From: Clostridia bacterium
Lineage (GTDB): Bacteria; Bacillota; Peptococcia; DRI-13; UBA5745
Assembly: GCA_018436095.1 (NCBI GenBank)
Contig: JAHDMJ010000018.1
Coordinates: 62,001 to 126,000 of the forward strand
Length of the DNA stretch: 64,000 bases
Direction of reading: 5' to 3'
This document shows, in pieces, positions 35,201 through 43,113 of this stretch; positions within the stretch are counted from its first letter, which is position 1; every line of letters begins with the position of its first letter. The notes under the pieces are model-generated. The model did no database searches. It saw only the letters and a program-made list of their open reading frames with translations, and had not been told where the DNA came from. Position numbers and translations under genes: made by a program.

Positions 35201-36589
35201 ATGGCAAAACATACGGAGAATTATGGCTTTACTAAGCCGGAACCTAATGATTTCTATGATATTGAGGTGGGGAACAACAATTTGGATGTAATCGATGGGC
35301 TGATTAAAGGAAATGAGGACGCTATCGACGATGTTGCTGGTCCTGGCCGCACCACGGAGACGGTTGTAGGGGCTTATGTTGCGGCTCAGCAGGCAGTTGG
35401 GCAGGTTGGCAGCGTGGATGAAAAGATCGGCTCCGCTGGCGACACCGGCGGCAGCACCACAGCCGGCAGCGTGATGGCTAAGATGAATGCGATACTGCAG
35501 AAGTTTGGATCAGCCTGGACGGATGCTAGGGCGGCTAAATTGGATAATTTGGATGGGACGATAAGCAGCCGGGCTACCCAGGCCAGCCTTAATACGCTGC
35601 AGGGGACGGCTAACACCATCAACGATACTAAGTTAGGTGCTACCAACAACACCGGCGGAAGTTCAACGGCGGGCACCGTGATGGCGAAACTAAATGCCTT
35701 GCTGGTAGCCTTCGGTTTCAGTGGCGCAGGCCAAGCCGGTACACGCAAAGCCGTATTTACGGCAAATGGTAGTTTTACTGTACCGGCGAATGTGACGGCA
35801 ATGAAGATACTGGCGTTTGCAGCAGGGAATGACGGGGAAGATGGTCTTTCGCCTTCTGCTGGACGAGGTACAGAATGGGGTGCAGCAGAAGGAGGCGGAG
35901 GCGGTGGGGGTGGGGGATACGGGGCAGGTGGCGGTAGAGGTGGAGCAGGCGGTGGCCAAGGTGGCGGTAATGACCCAGCTCGGGGCGGTAATGGTGGGGC
36001 TTGGTTCGATGGATATATAAAATGCACACCAAACCAAATAATTACCGTAACCGTGGGTACAGGTAATACACTGCTTTCTGGGGCTGATATAAATTTATCA
36101 CTGCTAAAAGGCGGTGGAGCTGTATCAGATACTGGTACTCCATATACTTTGATTGAAGCTAGTGGCGGCGGAGGCTATGGTGGCGGAGGGGGAGCAGGAG
36201 TTGCTGGATTTCGCCAGGCTGGACACTCAGGAGGCCTTGGAATAGGTGGAGGAGGAGGGGCAGGAGGAGGATCCGGAGATGGTAGTTCAAAAGGCAGCGG
36301 AGTTCCTGGGCAACCAGGTGGCAATGGATCTTCTAGTTCTGCTGCGTGCGGCGGTAGTAGTAGTGCTAAATCTAACTATAGAATGAGTATTGGTGGTTTA
36401 GCTGCTGGTGGTGCTGCTGGTAGTTTTAATCCATGGATTCTTCCCGGCTCTGGACAAAACCCAGCAAATGGGGTATATCCTTTAACTTCAGGGGGAGTAG
36501 GGGGTGCTGGAGGAAATGGAGATAATACACCCGGCAAAGGGGGTAAAGGAGGCAAAGGCGGTCCCGGTATTGTTATATTTGAATGGTAG
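35201..36589 (+). CDS. phage tail fibre/adhesin with glycine-rich C-terminus
   Basis: 462-residue structural protein. The N-terminus (MAKHTENYGFTKPEPNDFYD) is a common tail-fibre head in Clostridia-type phages; two repeats resembling IGSAGDTGGSTTAGSVMAKMNA occur near 75-95 and 145-170; then a domain starting with TANGSFTVPANVTAMKI and a very glycine-rich tip (about 225-460) as in glycine-rich receptor-binding adhesins. Start ATG 35201 with AAAGGAAGAAAGG upstream. Followed in the same unit by two small genes. Its reverse strand gives a long proline-rich ORF that is not real. Confidence 0.82.
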   Translation: MAKHTENYGFTKPEPNDFYDIEVGNNNLDVIDGLIKGNEDAIDDVAGPGRTTETVVGAYVAAQQAVGQVGSVDEKIGSAGDTGGSTTAGSVMAKMNAILQKFGSAWTDARAAKLDNLDGTISSRATQASLNTLQGTANTINDTKLGATNNTGGSSTAGTVMAKLNALLVAFGFSGAGQAGTRKAVFTANGSFTVPANVTAMKILAFAAGNDGEDGLSPSAGRGTEWGAAEGGGGGGGGGYGAGGGRGGAGGGQGGGNDPARGGNGGAWFDGYIKCTPNQIITVTVGTGNTLLSGADINLSLLKGGGAVSDTGTPYTLIEASGGGGYGGGGGAGVAGFRQAGHSGGLGIGGGGGAGGGSGDGSSKGSGVPGQPGGNGSSSSAACGGSSSAKSNYRMSIGGLAAGGAAGSFNPWILPGSGQNPANGVYPLTSGGVGGAGGNGDNTPGKGGKGGKGGPGIVIFEW

Positions 36590-36602
36590 GAGGTAAACAA
36601 TC

Positions 36603-36974
36603 ATGGCAAAAACAAAAACTGAATACATCGGAGGCGCAATTATCACGCAAGAAATAGAGCCACATATAGGTGCCCGTAAATTCGTGCAACTCCAAAAAGA
36701 AGGTGATGATGCCTTTGTTAATCATGTAGGCGACGAGAGTGACGGCCTTTTCGAGCGGGACGACGATGCCATTCTCTGCTTCAACATCGAAAACCATCCG
36801 CAGCGGGATGAAATCGTCAACTACATGCGGTATGACCGGGAGACTGACACCTTTTATATGCCAGCGCAAAAACCAATTCCTCCGCAACCACTATCCGAGG
36901 AAGAGCAGTACCGTTACCAAACCATTATCAATCAGGAGTATTTAATCCTCCTGGAGGAACTAAATAGTCTTTAA
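36603..36974 (+). CDS. small phage protein, tail-associated
   Basis: 123-residue acidic protein (MAKTKTEYIGGAIITQEIE...). The pattern of a short beta-rich N-terminus and a C-terminal charged helix (EEEQYRYQTIINQEYLILLEEL) is like the small proteins encoded between tail fibres and XkdX in phages, perhaps a fibre chaperone. Family not named with certainty. AGGAGG site 6-12 bases before the ATG. Confidence 0.65.
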   Translation: MAKTKTEYIGGAIITQEIEPHIGARKFVQLQKEGDDAFVNHVGDESDGLFERDDDAILCFNIENHPQRDEIVNYMRYDRETDTFYMPAQKPIPPQPLSEEEQYRYQTIINQEYLILLEELNSL

Positions 36975-36991
36975 GAAAGGGGGAGGCCACT

Positions 36992-37183
36992 ATGGCAAGT
37001 CAAGCTTCAAGGAATAACAAATTACTCTATACTTCTTTATTTAAGATCATCGAATCTGGGGATTACGACAAGGAGGATATGCGTCACCGGGTAGACATAT
37101 TCTGCTTCGGTGGCCGACTCGATAACGAGCAATATCAGAAACTGACTGGCATGATGGACGATCAGCCAGCAAGAGAGGAATAG
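36992..37183 (+). CDS. XkdX-like small phage protein
   Basis: 63 residues. The segment SLFKIIESGDYDKEDMRHRVD...GRLDNEQYQKLTG has the order of XkdX proteins, which lie next to tail-fibre genes of PBSX-like phages; their function is unknown. AAAGGGGGAGG site upstream. Confidence 0.6.
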   Translation: MASQASRNNKLLYTSLFKIIESGDYDKEDMRHRVDIFCFGGRLDNEQYQKLTGMMDDQPAREE

Positions 37184-37274
37184 CAGAACAAAACATGTCA
37201 ACCAATGTCACTTTCCCTTTTGCTATAATAGTGCCAAGCAAACCGGTAAGCTTGAGTATTCATAGCAGAAAGGA
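37183..37274 (+). promoter_or_regulatory. duplicated promoter/leader, copy 2
   Basis: Matches 35103-35191 with few changes. Perfect -10 TATAAT at 37224-37229, ATGTCA repeats at 37195 and 37205, and the ribosome site AGAAAGGAAAG for the next gene. Confidence 0.65.
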
Positions 37275-37283
37275 AAGTGACAT

Positions 37284-38168
37284 ATGCCAATCGTAAATGG
37301 ATTGTTTTATTCAGGATGGGGAGGTCCCACTACTGGTTTAGCGTCAGACCTGCTTTCAGGCAAAACCCTCAATAATGAGGACGGCGATAGCGTAATTGGT
37401 ACCATGCCCAACAATGGAGCCGTGGGAGGTACGATTACTCAGCAGGCCGGGAAAGTGATCGTTCCAGCCGGCTACACTTCCGGCGGTCAGGTGGAGGCGA
37501 ATATATCCGGGCTGGGGGCCAGCAACATCAAAAGCGGCGCCAACGTCGGCGGCGTAGCCGGCACCTTTACCGCCGATGCTAATGCGGTGGCCGGGGATAT
37601 CCTGACCACGAAGACAGCTTACGTCAATGGTGCGAAAGTAACCGGCGCCATGGCCAACAGGGGTGCTATTACGCAGACGATTAGCACCCAAGGAGGGCAG
37701 TATACCGTGCCAGCAGGTTATCACAATGGCAGCGGAAAGGTGACGGCCAGTTTTGCTAATTTGATAGCGGGCAATGTGCGGAAGGGTGTGAATATTGGTG
37801 GGGTGGTAGGTAATTTTGCCGGAAATTACGCTACTGGAACATATGCTGTAACTAGTACTGGTACGTATCCGAACTGGGCGTTTACATTTCCAACAGATAT
37901 GAATGTTGGCTTTCCCGTAAAATTTGCCTTTATGTGGCTACCGGAATCCCGGCAGATCATTTGGTTTTCTAATCCAGGAATTAGATTTTTTACAACAAAT
38001 AATGTAGTTTGTGCCTTCACTCCTTTTGCATATGGGACAACCACCCCTTCGTGGAAAGTGATTCTTTCAGGAACAGTGCCATTCACCAGTACGGGAATAG
38101 GAGCCTTTGTAGATGAGCCATACGGAGCGCAAATGAATGGAACATATAATTATATGGCTTTCGGATAA
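37284..38168 (+). CDS. phage tail fibre-like protein with NI..G repeats
   Basis: 294-residue protein. N-terminal two thirds is built of tail-fibre repeats: ASDLLSGKTLNNEDGDSVIGTM, TITQQAGKVIVPAGYTSGG, SNIKSGANVGGVAGTF, ILTTKTAYVNGAKVTGAM, and a second round ending NVRKGVNIGGVVGNF. The C-terminal third (about 185-294) is a distinct beta-rich domain and probably the receptor-binding tip. It has its own copy of the module promoter, so it may be an alternative fibre to the protein at 35201. Confidence 0.8.
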   Translation: MPIVNGLFYSGWGGPTTGLASDLLSGKTLNNEDGDSVIGTMPNNGAVGGTITQQAGKVIVPAGYTSGGQVEANISGLGASNIKSGANVGGVAGTFTADANAVAGDILTTKTAYVNGAKVTGAMANRGAITQTISTQGGQYTVPAGYHNGSGKVTASFANLIAGNVRKGVNIGGVVGNFAGNYATGTYAVTSTGTYPNWAFTFPTDMNVGFPVKFAFMWLPESRQIIWFSNPGIRFFTTNNVVCAFTPFAYGTTTPSWKVILSGTVPFTSTGIGAFVDEPYGAQMNGTYNYMAFG

Positions 38169-38188
38169 ATCCAGAGGAGGCAAAACAT

Positions 38189-38278
38189 ATGGCCATCATT
38201 AACACTCCGCTGGGTGGCAGTGACGGTGAGACAAGCAGCAAGATCGGCTCCACTAGCGACACTGGTGGTAGTATCTAA
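38189..38278 (+). pseudogene. 29-codon tail-fibre fragment
   Basis: ATG with AGAGGAGG upstream opens a 29-residue frame ending SSKIGSTSDTGGSI, which repeats the KIGSAGDTGGS segment inside the fibre at 35201. It looks like the 5' end of a third fibre gene that has lost the rest. A hairpin terminator follows. Confidence 0.45.
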
Positions 38279-38298
38279 AATAAATATCAACACCCATT

Positions 38299-38336
38299 AC
38301 AAGGCAGGATACCTAACGGTCCTGCCTTGTTGCTGT
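38299..38336 (+). terminator. hairpin between fibre and lysis genes
   Basis: Perfect ACAAGGCAGGA/TCCTGCCTTGT stem with a 10-base loop; T-run weak. Confidence 0.7.
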
Positions 38337-38363
38337 AATTTAATAATGAGAGGCGGTCGAGAC

Positions 38364-38819
38364 ATGGACACAATCAAAAGCATCAAAATCGTAGTAACGG
38401 CAATAGGAACCGCTATTGCGGCGCAGTTGGGCATTTTAGCCCTGCCGGTTTTTACGCTGTTAGGGCTGAATATCGCTGATTATTTTACGGCGATATTGGC
38501 AGCGAAGAGCCGGGGCGAAAAGGTTAGTTCTGGCAAAGGCATTAAGGGGATCATCAAAAAGTTAGGTATGTACATCCTGGTGTGCCTGGGTGGCGTAGTC
38601 GATATTCTCCTGGCCCATGGTGGGGATAGTATTGGTCTTGTCTTGCCAGGATCATGGATATTTGCATCATTAGTGGCAGTATGGTTAATCTGCAACGAGC
38701 TGATCAGCATACTGGAAAACCTTATTGACCTTGGCACACCTATCCCGCCATTTTTGATGCCATTGGCCCGAAAAATTAAGGATACCATCGAAGCAAAGGG
38801 AGGGTCTAGTAATGGGTAA
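38364..38819 (+). CDS. phage holin
   Basis: Toxin secretion/phage lysis holin family, 151 residues. Helices near 10-40, 66-85 and 92-112, with the family pieces FTLLGLNIADYFTAILAAK and EKVSSGKGIKGIIKKLGMYIL, and a C-terminal charged tail. It makes membrane lesions that release the endolysin. ATG 38364 is chosen with AGAGGCGG upstream; an ATG six codons earlier is possible. Overlaps the endolysin start by 8 bases. Confidence 0.88.
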   Translation: MDTIKSIKIVVTAIGTAIAAQLGILALPVFTLLGLNIADYFTAILAAKSRGEKVSSGKGIKGIIKKLGMYILVCLGGVVDILLAHGGDSIGLVLPGSWIFASLVAVWLICNELISILENLIDLGTPIPPFLMPLARKIKDTIEAKGGSSNG

Positions 38820-39480
38820 AGCAGACATTGTCTTTTATAGTCTGGCCAAACTGGGGGCCAGCTACAAGATTATGGCAAATATAACTTTAGGCGAATTGGC
38901 CAGCAAAGGCTCGGACGGCTCTGAGCCTACGCCGGTGGACATGGTGCTTGCTGCTAAAATCCAGCAAATGCGTGACCTGCTGGGCAAACCTGTGCATATT
39001 AATTCTGTCTATCGGACGGTAAAGCATAATGCATCCGTGGGCGGTGTAGCCGGCAGCTATCACACGCAAGGCATGGCAGCGGATATTTGGTTCGGTGACA
39101 CATTTGCTGACAGGATCCCGGACGAGGAGGCCGCCCAGTGCGCCGAATATGTCGGCTTTGGTGGCATTGGATTGTACCCAGGCCGTATCCATGTCGATAC
39201 CCGGCCGGGTCGGTACCGTTACCGCAAACCTGGCAAGGACTATATCACCGTGGCCGGTTTCCCGGGATATGCACTGCCGGTAGCGCCGGAACCGGAGCCT
39301 GTCGTTGATCCGGCGACGGCAGAATCTGTGCCGGTGGAGTTGCTTTGCCGTTGTGGGGGCTTGATCGCTACCGTCGAGGGGATAAGGCTTGACGGCAGTA
39401 TCTATGCACCTGTGCGGCAGCTTTGCGAAAGCCTAGGCCATACGGTGGAGTGGACAGGGGACAAGGTGATAGTAAAATAG
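38812..39480 (+). CDS. phage endolysin: M15-type peptidase with copper-amine-oxidase-like domain
   Basis: 222 residues. The first 145 form a peptidase M15 (Hedgehog/DD-peptidase fold): SVYRTVKHN, then SYHTQGMAADIWFGD with the zinc His and Asp, and IHVDTRPG with the last His. After a short Pro/Glu linker, residues 165-222 match a copper amine oxidase N-terminal-like domain (DGSIYAPVRQLCESLGHTVEW), which in Bacillota often binds the wall. Cuts peptidoglycan cross-links during lysis. No signal peptide, consistent with holin-dependent export. Confidence 0.85.
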   Translation: MGKADIVFYSLAKLGASYKIMANITLGELASKGSDGSEPTPVDMVLAAKIQQMRDLLGKPVHINSVYRTVKHNASVGGVAGSYHTQGMAADIWFGDTFADRIPDEEAAQCAEYVGFGGIGLYPGRIHVDTRPGRYRYRKPGKDYITVAGFPGYALPVAPEPEPVVDPATAESVPVELLCRCGGLIATVEGIRLDGSIYAPVRQLCESLGHTVEWTGDKVIVK

Positions 39481-39491
39481 GTGGTCATAGC

Positions 39492-39542
39492 AAAGCCGCT
39501 TCCAGGTGTGATTTTCGTCATACCGGAGGCGGCTTTTTTTTT
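39492..39542 (+). terminator. terminator after the lysis genes
   Basis: AAAGCCGC and GCGGCTTTTTTTTT arms around a long loop. Confidence 0.85.
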
Positions 39543-39627
39543 GTCTTTTATTACCTGTTGCCTGCCGAGAGGTTTAAATCGTATAATCATGCCACGAAAC
39601 CGGAATTAACTTTCCGGAAAGGAGAGA

Positions 39628-39825
39628 ATGATTTTGATTATACCAGAACAACTGAGGAAGCCCCTGCGTCAGCACCTGGAGGAGCTTAACATAGCAGCCA
39701 CTACAAATCGCTGGGACCAGATAAGAGAGGCTATGGATACGCTACAGTATGTGATAACCTGCGGGCAATCCTATTATGGCCTGCCGCCCAGTTTGGCGGT
39801 AAAGCAAAGCTTTGGCGAATATTAG
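39628..39825 (+). CDS. small protein at the edge of the phage module
   Basis: 65 residues (MILIIPEQLRKPLRQHLEEL...). Helical, soluble, with a strong AAAGGAGAG site. Not recognised. It lies between the lysis terminator and the ssrA-derived repeats and could be the last module gene. Confidence 0.55.
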   Translation: MILIIPEQLRKPLRQHLEELNIAATTNRWDQIREAMDTLQYVITCGQSYYGLPPSLAVKQSFGEY

Positions 39826-39945
39826 CTTATTGACCGACGGAGCGGTGCCGTGTTAGAACTATGACCATAAAAGCCATAGGAAAACCCCTAAATATCTTCA
39901 AAAATCTTTCAGAATGGGTTTAAAAGTGGGTTATTCACAAAAACG

Positions 39946-39982
39946 AAACGCCGCCAGAATCTATATCTGACGACGTTTTTTA
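39946..39982 (+). terminator. hairpin before the ssrA-derived repeats
   Basis: AAACGCCGCCAGA/TCTGACGACGTTTTTT, imperfect stem with T-run. Confidence 0.6.
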
Positions 39983-39986
39983 ACAA

Positions 39987-40170
39987 TGGAGATGAGGGGA
40001 GTCGCGCCGCTCACCGGACCTGTTGATGCATTTCTTTGTAGTTCGCTATCACACCGGCCCATCGAAAAACGCCCCGCCGGGGCCTTTTTCTCGGGCGTTC
40101 GACTCCCCTTTTCTATATCGCTACATCAAAAAAACCACCTTGATCGTCTCAAAGTGGTTTTTTAATGTAG
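39987..40170. repeat. tandem repeat copy 1 beginning with ssrA 3'-end sequence
   Basis: 184-bp unit, nearly identical to 40171-40356. It starts TGGAGATGAGGGGAGTCG, the reverse complement of the last 18 bases of mature tmRNA, then diverges. It contains a hairpin AACGCCCC...GGGGC, an inverted and degenerate ssrA-end copy (GTTCGACTCCCC...CTACAT) and the ACCACCTTGA hairpin. Resembles an attachment-site scar left by integration at ssrA. Confidence 0.7.
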
Positions 40171-40356
40171 TGGAGATGAGGGGAGTCGCGCCGCTCACCG
40201 GATCTGATGATGCATTTCTTTGTAGTTCGCTATCACGCCGGCCCATCGAAAAACGCCCCACCGGGGCCTTTTTCTCGGGCGTTCGACTCCCCTTTTCTAT
40301 ATCGCTACATCAAAAAAACCACCTTGATCGTCTCAAAGTGGTTTTTTTTAATGTAG
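40171..40356. repeat. tandem repeat copy 2 adjoining ssrA
   Basis: 186-bp copy of the preceding unit; differs by a few substitutions and two extra T in the hairpin tail. The intact ssrA 3' end begins at its right border. The ACCACCTTGA hairpin at 40312-40350, read on the minus strand, is the probable ssrA terminator. Confidence 0.75.
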
Positions 40357-40699
40357 TGGAGATGAGGGGAGTCGAACCCCTGTCCGAAAGAATGACCACG
40401 CAGGCATCTACGAGCGTAGTTTGTGCTTTAATTTCGCCCTGACTGCTCCCACAAACAGGATCAGGCAACGCTATTTCCGTTAATTTCCCTTGAACTTACG
40501 GAAAGCTGGGTCCAAGGTAGCCTGCTAAATGTCTCCCCATTCCTCACCGCAGGCACAGAGGGTGGGGAGTCAACTGCAATTAAGCAGCTAAAGCGTAATT
40601 ATTGTTTGCAATTAAGCGTGTGTACCTTTTTAACGGGCTGGCACCAACCCGGCTCGCTTCCCACGCCACCACTTCCCCCGTCGAAACCAGTACATCCCC
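40357..40699 (-). ncRNA. ssrA: tmRNA
   Basis: Rescues stalled ribosomes together with SmpB. On the minus strand the 5' end GGGGATGTACTGGTTTCGAC pairs with the 3' end CATCTCC to form the acceptor stem (one G-U); the T-arm is GGGGTTCGACTCCCC. The mRNA-like part starts with the resume codon GCA at 40609 and encodes ANNNYALAA, stop at 40580-40582. CCA is not encoded after the discriminator A at 40357. The 3' end is duplicated in the tandem repeats downstream. About 213 bp separate it from smpB. Confidence 0.96.
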
Positions 40700-40772
40700 T
40701 CAATAGAAGGATAACCGGATCAAACTAAGTCAGCTATGGACTTTGTTTTTATCTGCAAACATTTACACATAC

Positions 40773-40801
40773 AGTATAGCATATGTCGTACAATTTTTCA
40801 A
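40773..40801 (-). promoter_or_regulatory. ssrA promoter
   Basis: TTGAAA and TATACT separated by 17 bp on the minus strand, about 75 bases before the mature tmRNA 5' end, implying a short precursor leader. Confidence 0.65.
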
Positions 40802-40912
40802 ATGAACAAGGAAAAACTGCCATGGCAGTTTTAACCGCATATTTTTTAAAAAATTTTCAAAATAGGCCGTTTCAGGCTGATTGTCAGCTAATTTCTAAAA
40901 ACGCGCAATACT

Positions 40913-41374
40913 TTACTCCCTGCCTCTGAAAGCCCGTTCCATTTCCCGCTTGGCATCCTTGGTAGCGGCGGCGTCCCGCTTGTCGTAGAGTTTTTTGCCC
41001 TTGCATAAGGCCAACTCCACCTTCACCTTGCCGCGGGTAAAGTAAAGTTTAAGGGGAATCAGGGTTAATCCTTCCTGTTTGACCTGGCCAAAGAGTTTCA
41101 TGATTTCCCGTTTGTGCATCAGAAGCTTCCGTTGCCGCAGGGGGTCCACATTGTAACGGTTGCCTTGCTCATAGGGGCTGATATGTACGCTTTCCAGGTA
41201 CATCTGCCCATCTTTGACCTGAGCATAGCTGTCCTTGAGGTTGACTTTCCCCGCCCGCAATGATTTGACTTCTGTGCCGGTGAGGGCGATGCCGGCCTCA
41301 TAAGTATCAAGTACAAAATAATCATGCCGGGCCTTGCGGTTTTCGGCAATGACTTTCATTTTTTCTTCCGCCAT
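40913..41374 (-). CDS. smpB: SsrA-binding protein SmpB
   Basis: RNA-binding partner of tmRNA in trans-translation. 153 residues, OB-fold: [30 protein letters not shown], and the C-terminal tail [10 protein letters not shown]...KRE that enters the ribosome. The ATG at 41374 is used (AAGGAAAG upstream); a longer start at 41404 would extend beyond the family start. Same strand as and upstream of ssrA, a common pairing. Confidence 0.96.
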   Translation of the reverse strand: MAEEKMKVIAENRKARHDYFVLDTYEAGIALTGTEVKSLRAGKVNLKDSYAQVKDGQMYLESVHISPYEQGNRYNVDPLRQRKLLMHKREIMKLFGQVKQEGLTLIPLKLYFTRGKVKVELALCKGKKLYDKRDAAATKDAKREMERAFRGRE

Positions 41375-41594
41375 ACCGATCACTTTCCTTTCGCCGGGCG
41401 GCAATATATTGGCCAGAGTATGACCTGGAGTGTAATTATATCACATTCGAGGCGGGCCGCAAAATTAATTTTATTGTGCAGACTGAATGGCTGCCCTGGC
41501 TATCCCAGGCTTTCGCTGGCTGTCCGGGTTTTCCCTAGCTGTCTGGATCCTTGACTAATTGCCAGGGACTCGATTAGCCGGCAGGCTCGACTGA

Positions 41595-41828
41595 TCACAG
41601 AGCCTGGGCTGCAGTCAAGGTTTTGGCTGACCGTCGTAGCCAATTGTCGTAACCGACTACCATTGATGTCATCCGCAGCGCCCCAATCCCCAGCGCCCCA
41701 ATCCCCAGCGCCCCAATCCCCAGCGCCTCAATCCCCAGCGCCTCAATCCCCAGCGCCTCAATCCCCAGCGCCTCAATCCGCGTCAGGCGGTTTCCCTTGA
41801 TCCCGATTTGACCTATCCGGCTATGCAT
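41595..41828 (-). CDS. candidate 77-residue protein with GIEAL/GIGAL pentapeptide repeats
   Basis: ORF whose ATG overlaps the end of rnz by 8 bases. Its middle consists of seven 5-residue repeats (GIEAL or GIGAL), encoded by the 15-bp tandem repeat at 41675-41779. A ribosome site AAGG lies about 12 bases before the ATG. It is open through the whole repeat, which must be so for any 15-bp repeat without a stop, so coding is uncertain. Confidence 0.3.
   Translation of the reverse strand: MHSRIGQIGIKGNRLTRIEALGIEALGIEALGIEALGIGALGIGALGIGALRMTSMVVGYDNWLRRSAKTLTAAQAL
41675..41779. repeat. 15-bp minisatellite, seven units
   Basis: Seven head-to-tail copies of CCAGCGCC(C/T)CAATCC. The first three have C and the last four T at the variable place, indicating stepwise expansion. 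On the minus strand each unit carries GGGG. Confidence 0.92.
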
Positions 41829-42741
41829 CTTCCCGGAACCTTAATTCCTTCGTCATCCGGTCAAAGCCCGCCTTCGTATTGGGAAATATCTTGCGGGCTA
41901 CATCCAGATAATTTTCCGGGTCCGGCATGGCCGGTGAAAAGTGGGTCAGCCATAGCTCATCCACCTGGCCGGCCTTGGCTAAAGCCGCCGCCTCGCTGAA
42001 TATCATATGTTTCTTTTCCACCACTTGATCCAGCTTTTCGTCGTCACCATAGAGCCCCTCGCAGATAAAAAGGTTGGAGCCCCGGATAAAGTCAGGTATA
42101 GCGGCAATAGGCCGGCTGTCTGTGATGTAGGAAACCTTAAGGCCTTTTCGCAGCGGCCCCAATACCATGTCCGGCGTAAAGCTTTTATTGTCATGCTCGA
42201 TCTTTTCGCCTTTTTGCAGCTTAGACCAGGTGAAGAGCGGCAAGTTCAATTTTTTTGCCTTTTCGGCGTCGAATTTCCCTTGCCGGGGTACGTTAATACT
42301 GTAACCCAGACAAGGCATATGGTGATCCAGGGGTAAAGCCGACAGCTTAAACTCTCCTGCCGTAAAATCCAGGGGCTTTCCTGCTTTAGGCATCAGCTCA
42401 ATGAATCTGGGTTCATAAGGCAGGGGCGCAATCACGCACAGATGGCTGACCACCTCCCGGATACCTTTGGGGCCTGCTATGGTAATAGGCTCCCTGCGGT
42501 CGCTGTTGCCAATGGTCAAAAGCAGGCCCGGCAGGCCGGCAATATGGTCGGCATGAAAATGAGTGATGCAGATAACATCAATATCCTTAAAGCCCCAGCC
42601 CAACCGCCGCAAAGTGACCTGGGTGCCCTCGCCGCAATCCAGCAGCAGCATGCTGCCGTTCAGGCGGGCTACCATAGCAGTCAAATAGCGGTTGTGGAGG
42701 GGCATGAAGCCGCCGGTTCCGATCAAGGCAATATCAAGCAC
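41821..42741 (-). CDS. rnz: ribonuclease Z
   Basis: Metallo-beta-lactamase-fold endonuclease that removes 3' trailers from tRNA precursors lacking CCA. 306 residues. Zinc motif THFHADHIAGLPGLL (60-74), the exosite helix region, SYITDSRP, ICEGLYGD, and LWLTHFSPAM with the last His. This genome's tmRNA also lacks an encoded CCA, so the enzyme could process it. First gene of the minus-strand group rnz, smpB, ssrA. Confidence 0.95.
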   Translation of the reverse strand: MLDIALIGTGGFMPLHNRYLTAMVARLNGSMLLLDCGEGTQVTLRRLGWGFKDIDVICITHFHADHIAGLPGLLLTIGNSDRREPITIAGPKGIREVVSHLCVIAPLPYEPRFIELMPKAGKPLDFTAGEFKLSALPLDHHMPCLGYSINVPRQGKFDAEKAKKLNLPLFTWSKLQKGEKIEHDNKSFTPDMVLGPLRKGLKVSYITDSRPIAAIPDFIRGSNLFICEGLYGDDEKLDQVVEKKHMIFSEAAALAKAGQVDELWLTHFSPAMPDPENYLDVARKIFPNTKAGFDRMTKELRFREDA

Positions 42742-42841
42742 GTCTCCTGTCCTTTCTGAGCAAAGCCGGCGACACCGCCGCCGGCATAAGTGAGTACGGT
42801 ACTATTATACCGTCTCGCTAACAAGTTTAACAGGAAAGATT

Positions 42842-43085
42842 TCAAAATTTATCCACCCATAAAATCTGCCCATTTGCATGAACTGCGCCGCAAGCTTGTC
42901 CAATAGCATGGCACAAAGCCATATCTTCAAGGGCGCCGATTTCTTTTGCTGCTTTGTGAGCCTGCAAGATCGCGTACTTCGCCAAGGTATTTTCACTTTG
43001 CCGGCAGCCCAATCTTTTGACGTCAGTACGGCAGATTCTAGCCGCTTCTCTGTCGGATAACGCTCATACAACTTTGAACAGTTTC
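42842..43085 (-). pseudogene. frameshifted remnant of an immunity-like (Imm5-like) protein
   Basis: In one minus-strand frame, LYERYPTEKRLESAVLTSKDWAAGKVKI; after a frameshift near 42985, LAKYAILQAHKAAKEIGALED then MALCHAIGQACGAVHANG to the stop at 42842. Joined, they follow the pattern of putative immunity-protein domains (RP..AI...W..G...AHAAARE....AA.A.GQA...H). The N-terminal part and start codon are missing. No toxin gene is nearby. Confidence 0.5.
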
Positions 43086-43113
43086 ATACAAAAGCCTAAA
43101 TCCATATAATTAC

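Noticed and set aside
35386-36027. Proline-rich minus-strand ORFs
   Set aside because: Complement of the glycine-rich fibre gene (GGN codons read as NCC); no ribosome site.
40023-40442. 139-codon plus-strand ORF
   Set aside because: Runs through the tandem repeats and the antisense of ssrA; VEMRGVEPL-type peptides are the usual false translation of tRNA/tmRNA ends.
41675-41779. CRISPR array
   Set aside because: Units are 15 bp with no spacers and no cas genes; a minisatellite.
42842-43082. Selenoprotein reading through an in-frame TGA (MKLFKVV-TGA-ALSDR)
   Set aside because: The neighbouring frame before the shift fits a known domain better, so TGA is explained by a frameshifted pseudogene; no SECIS-like hairpin noticed.
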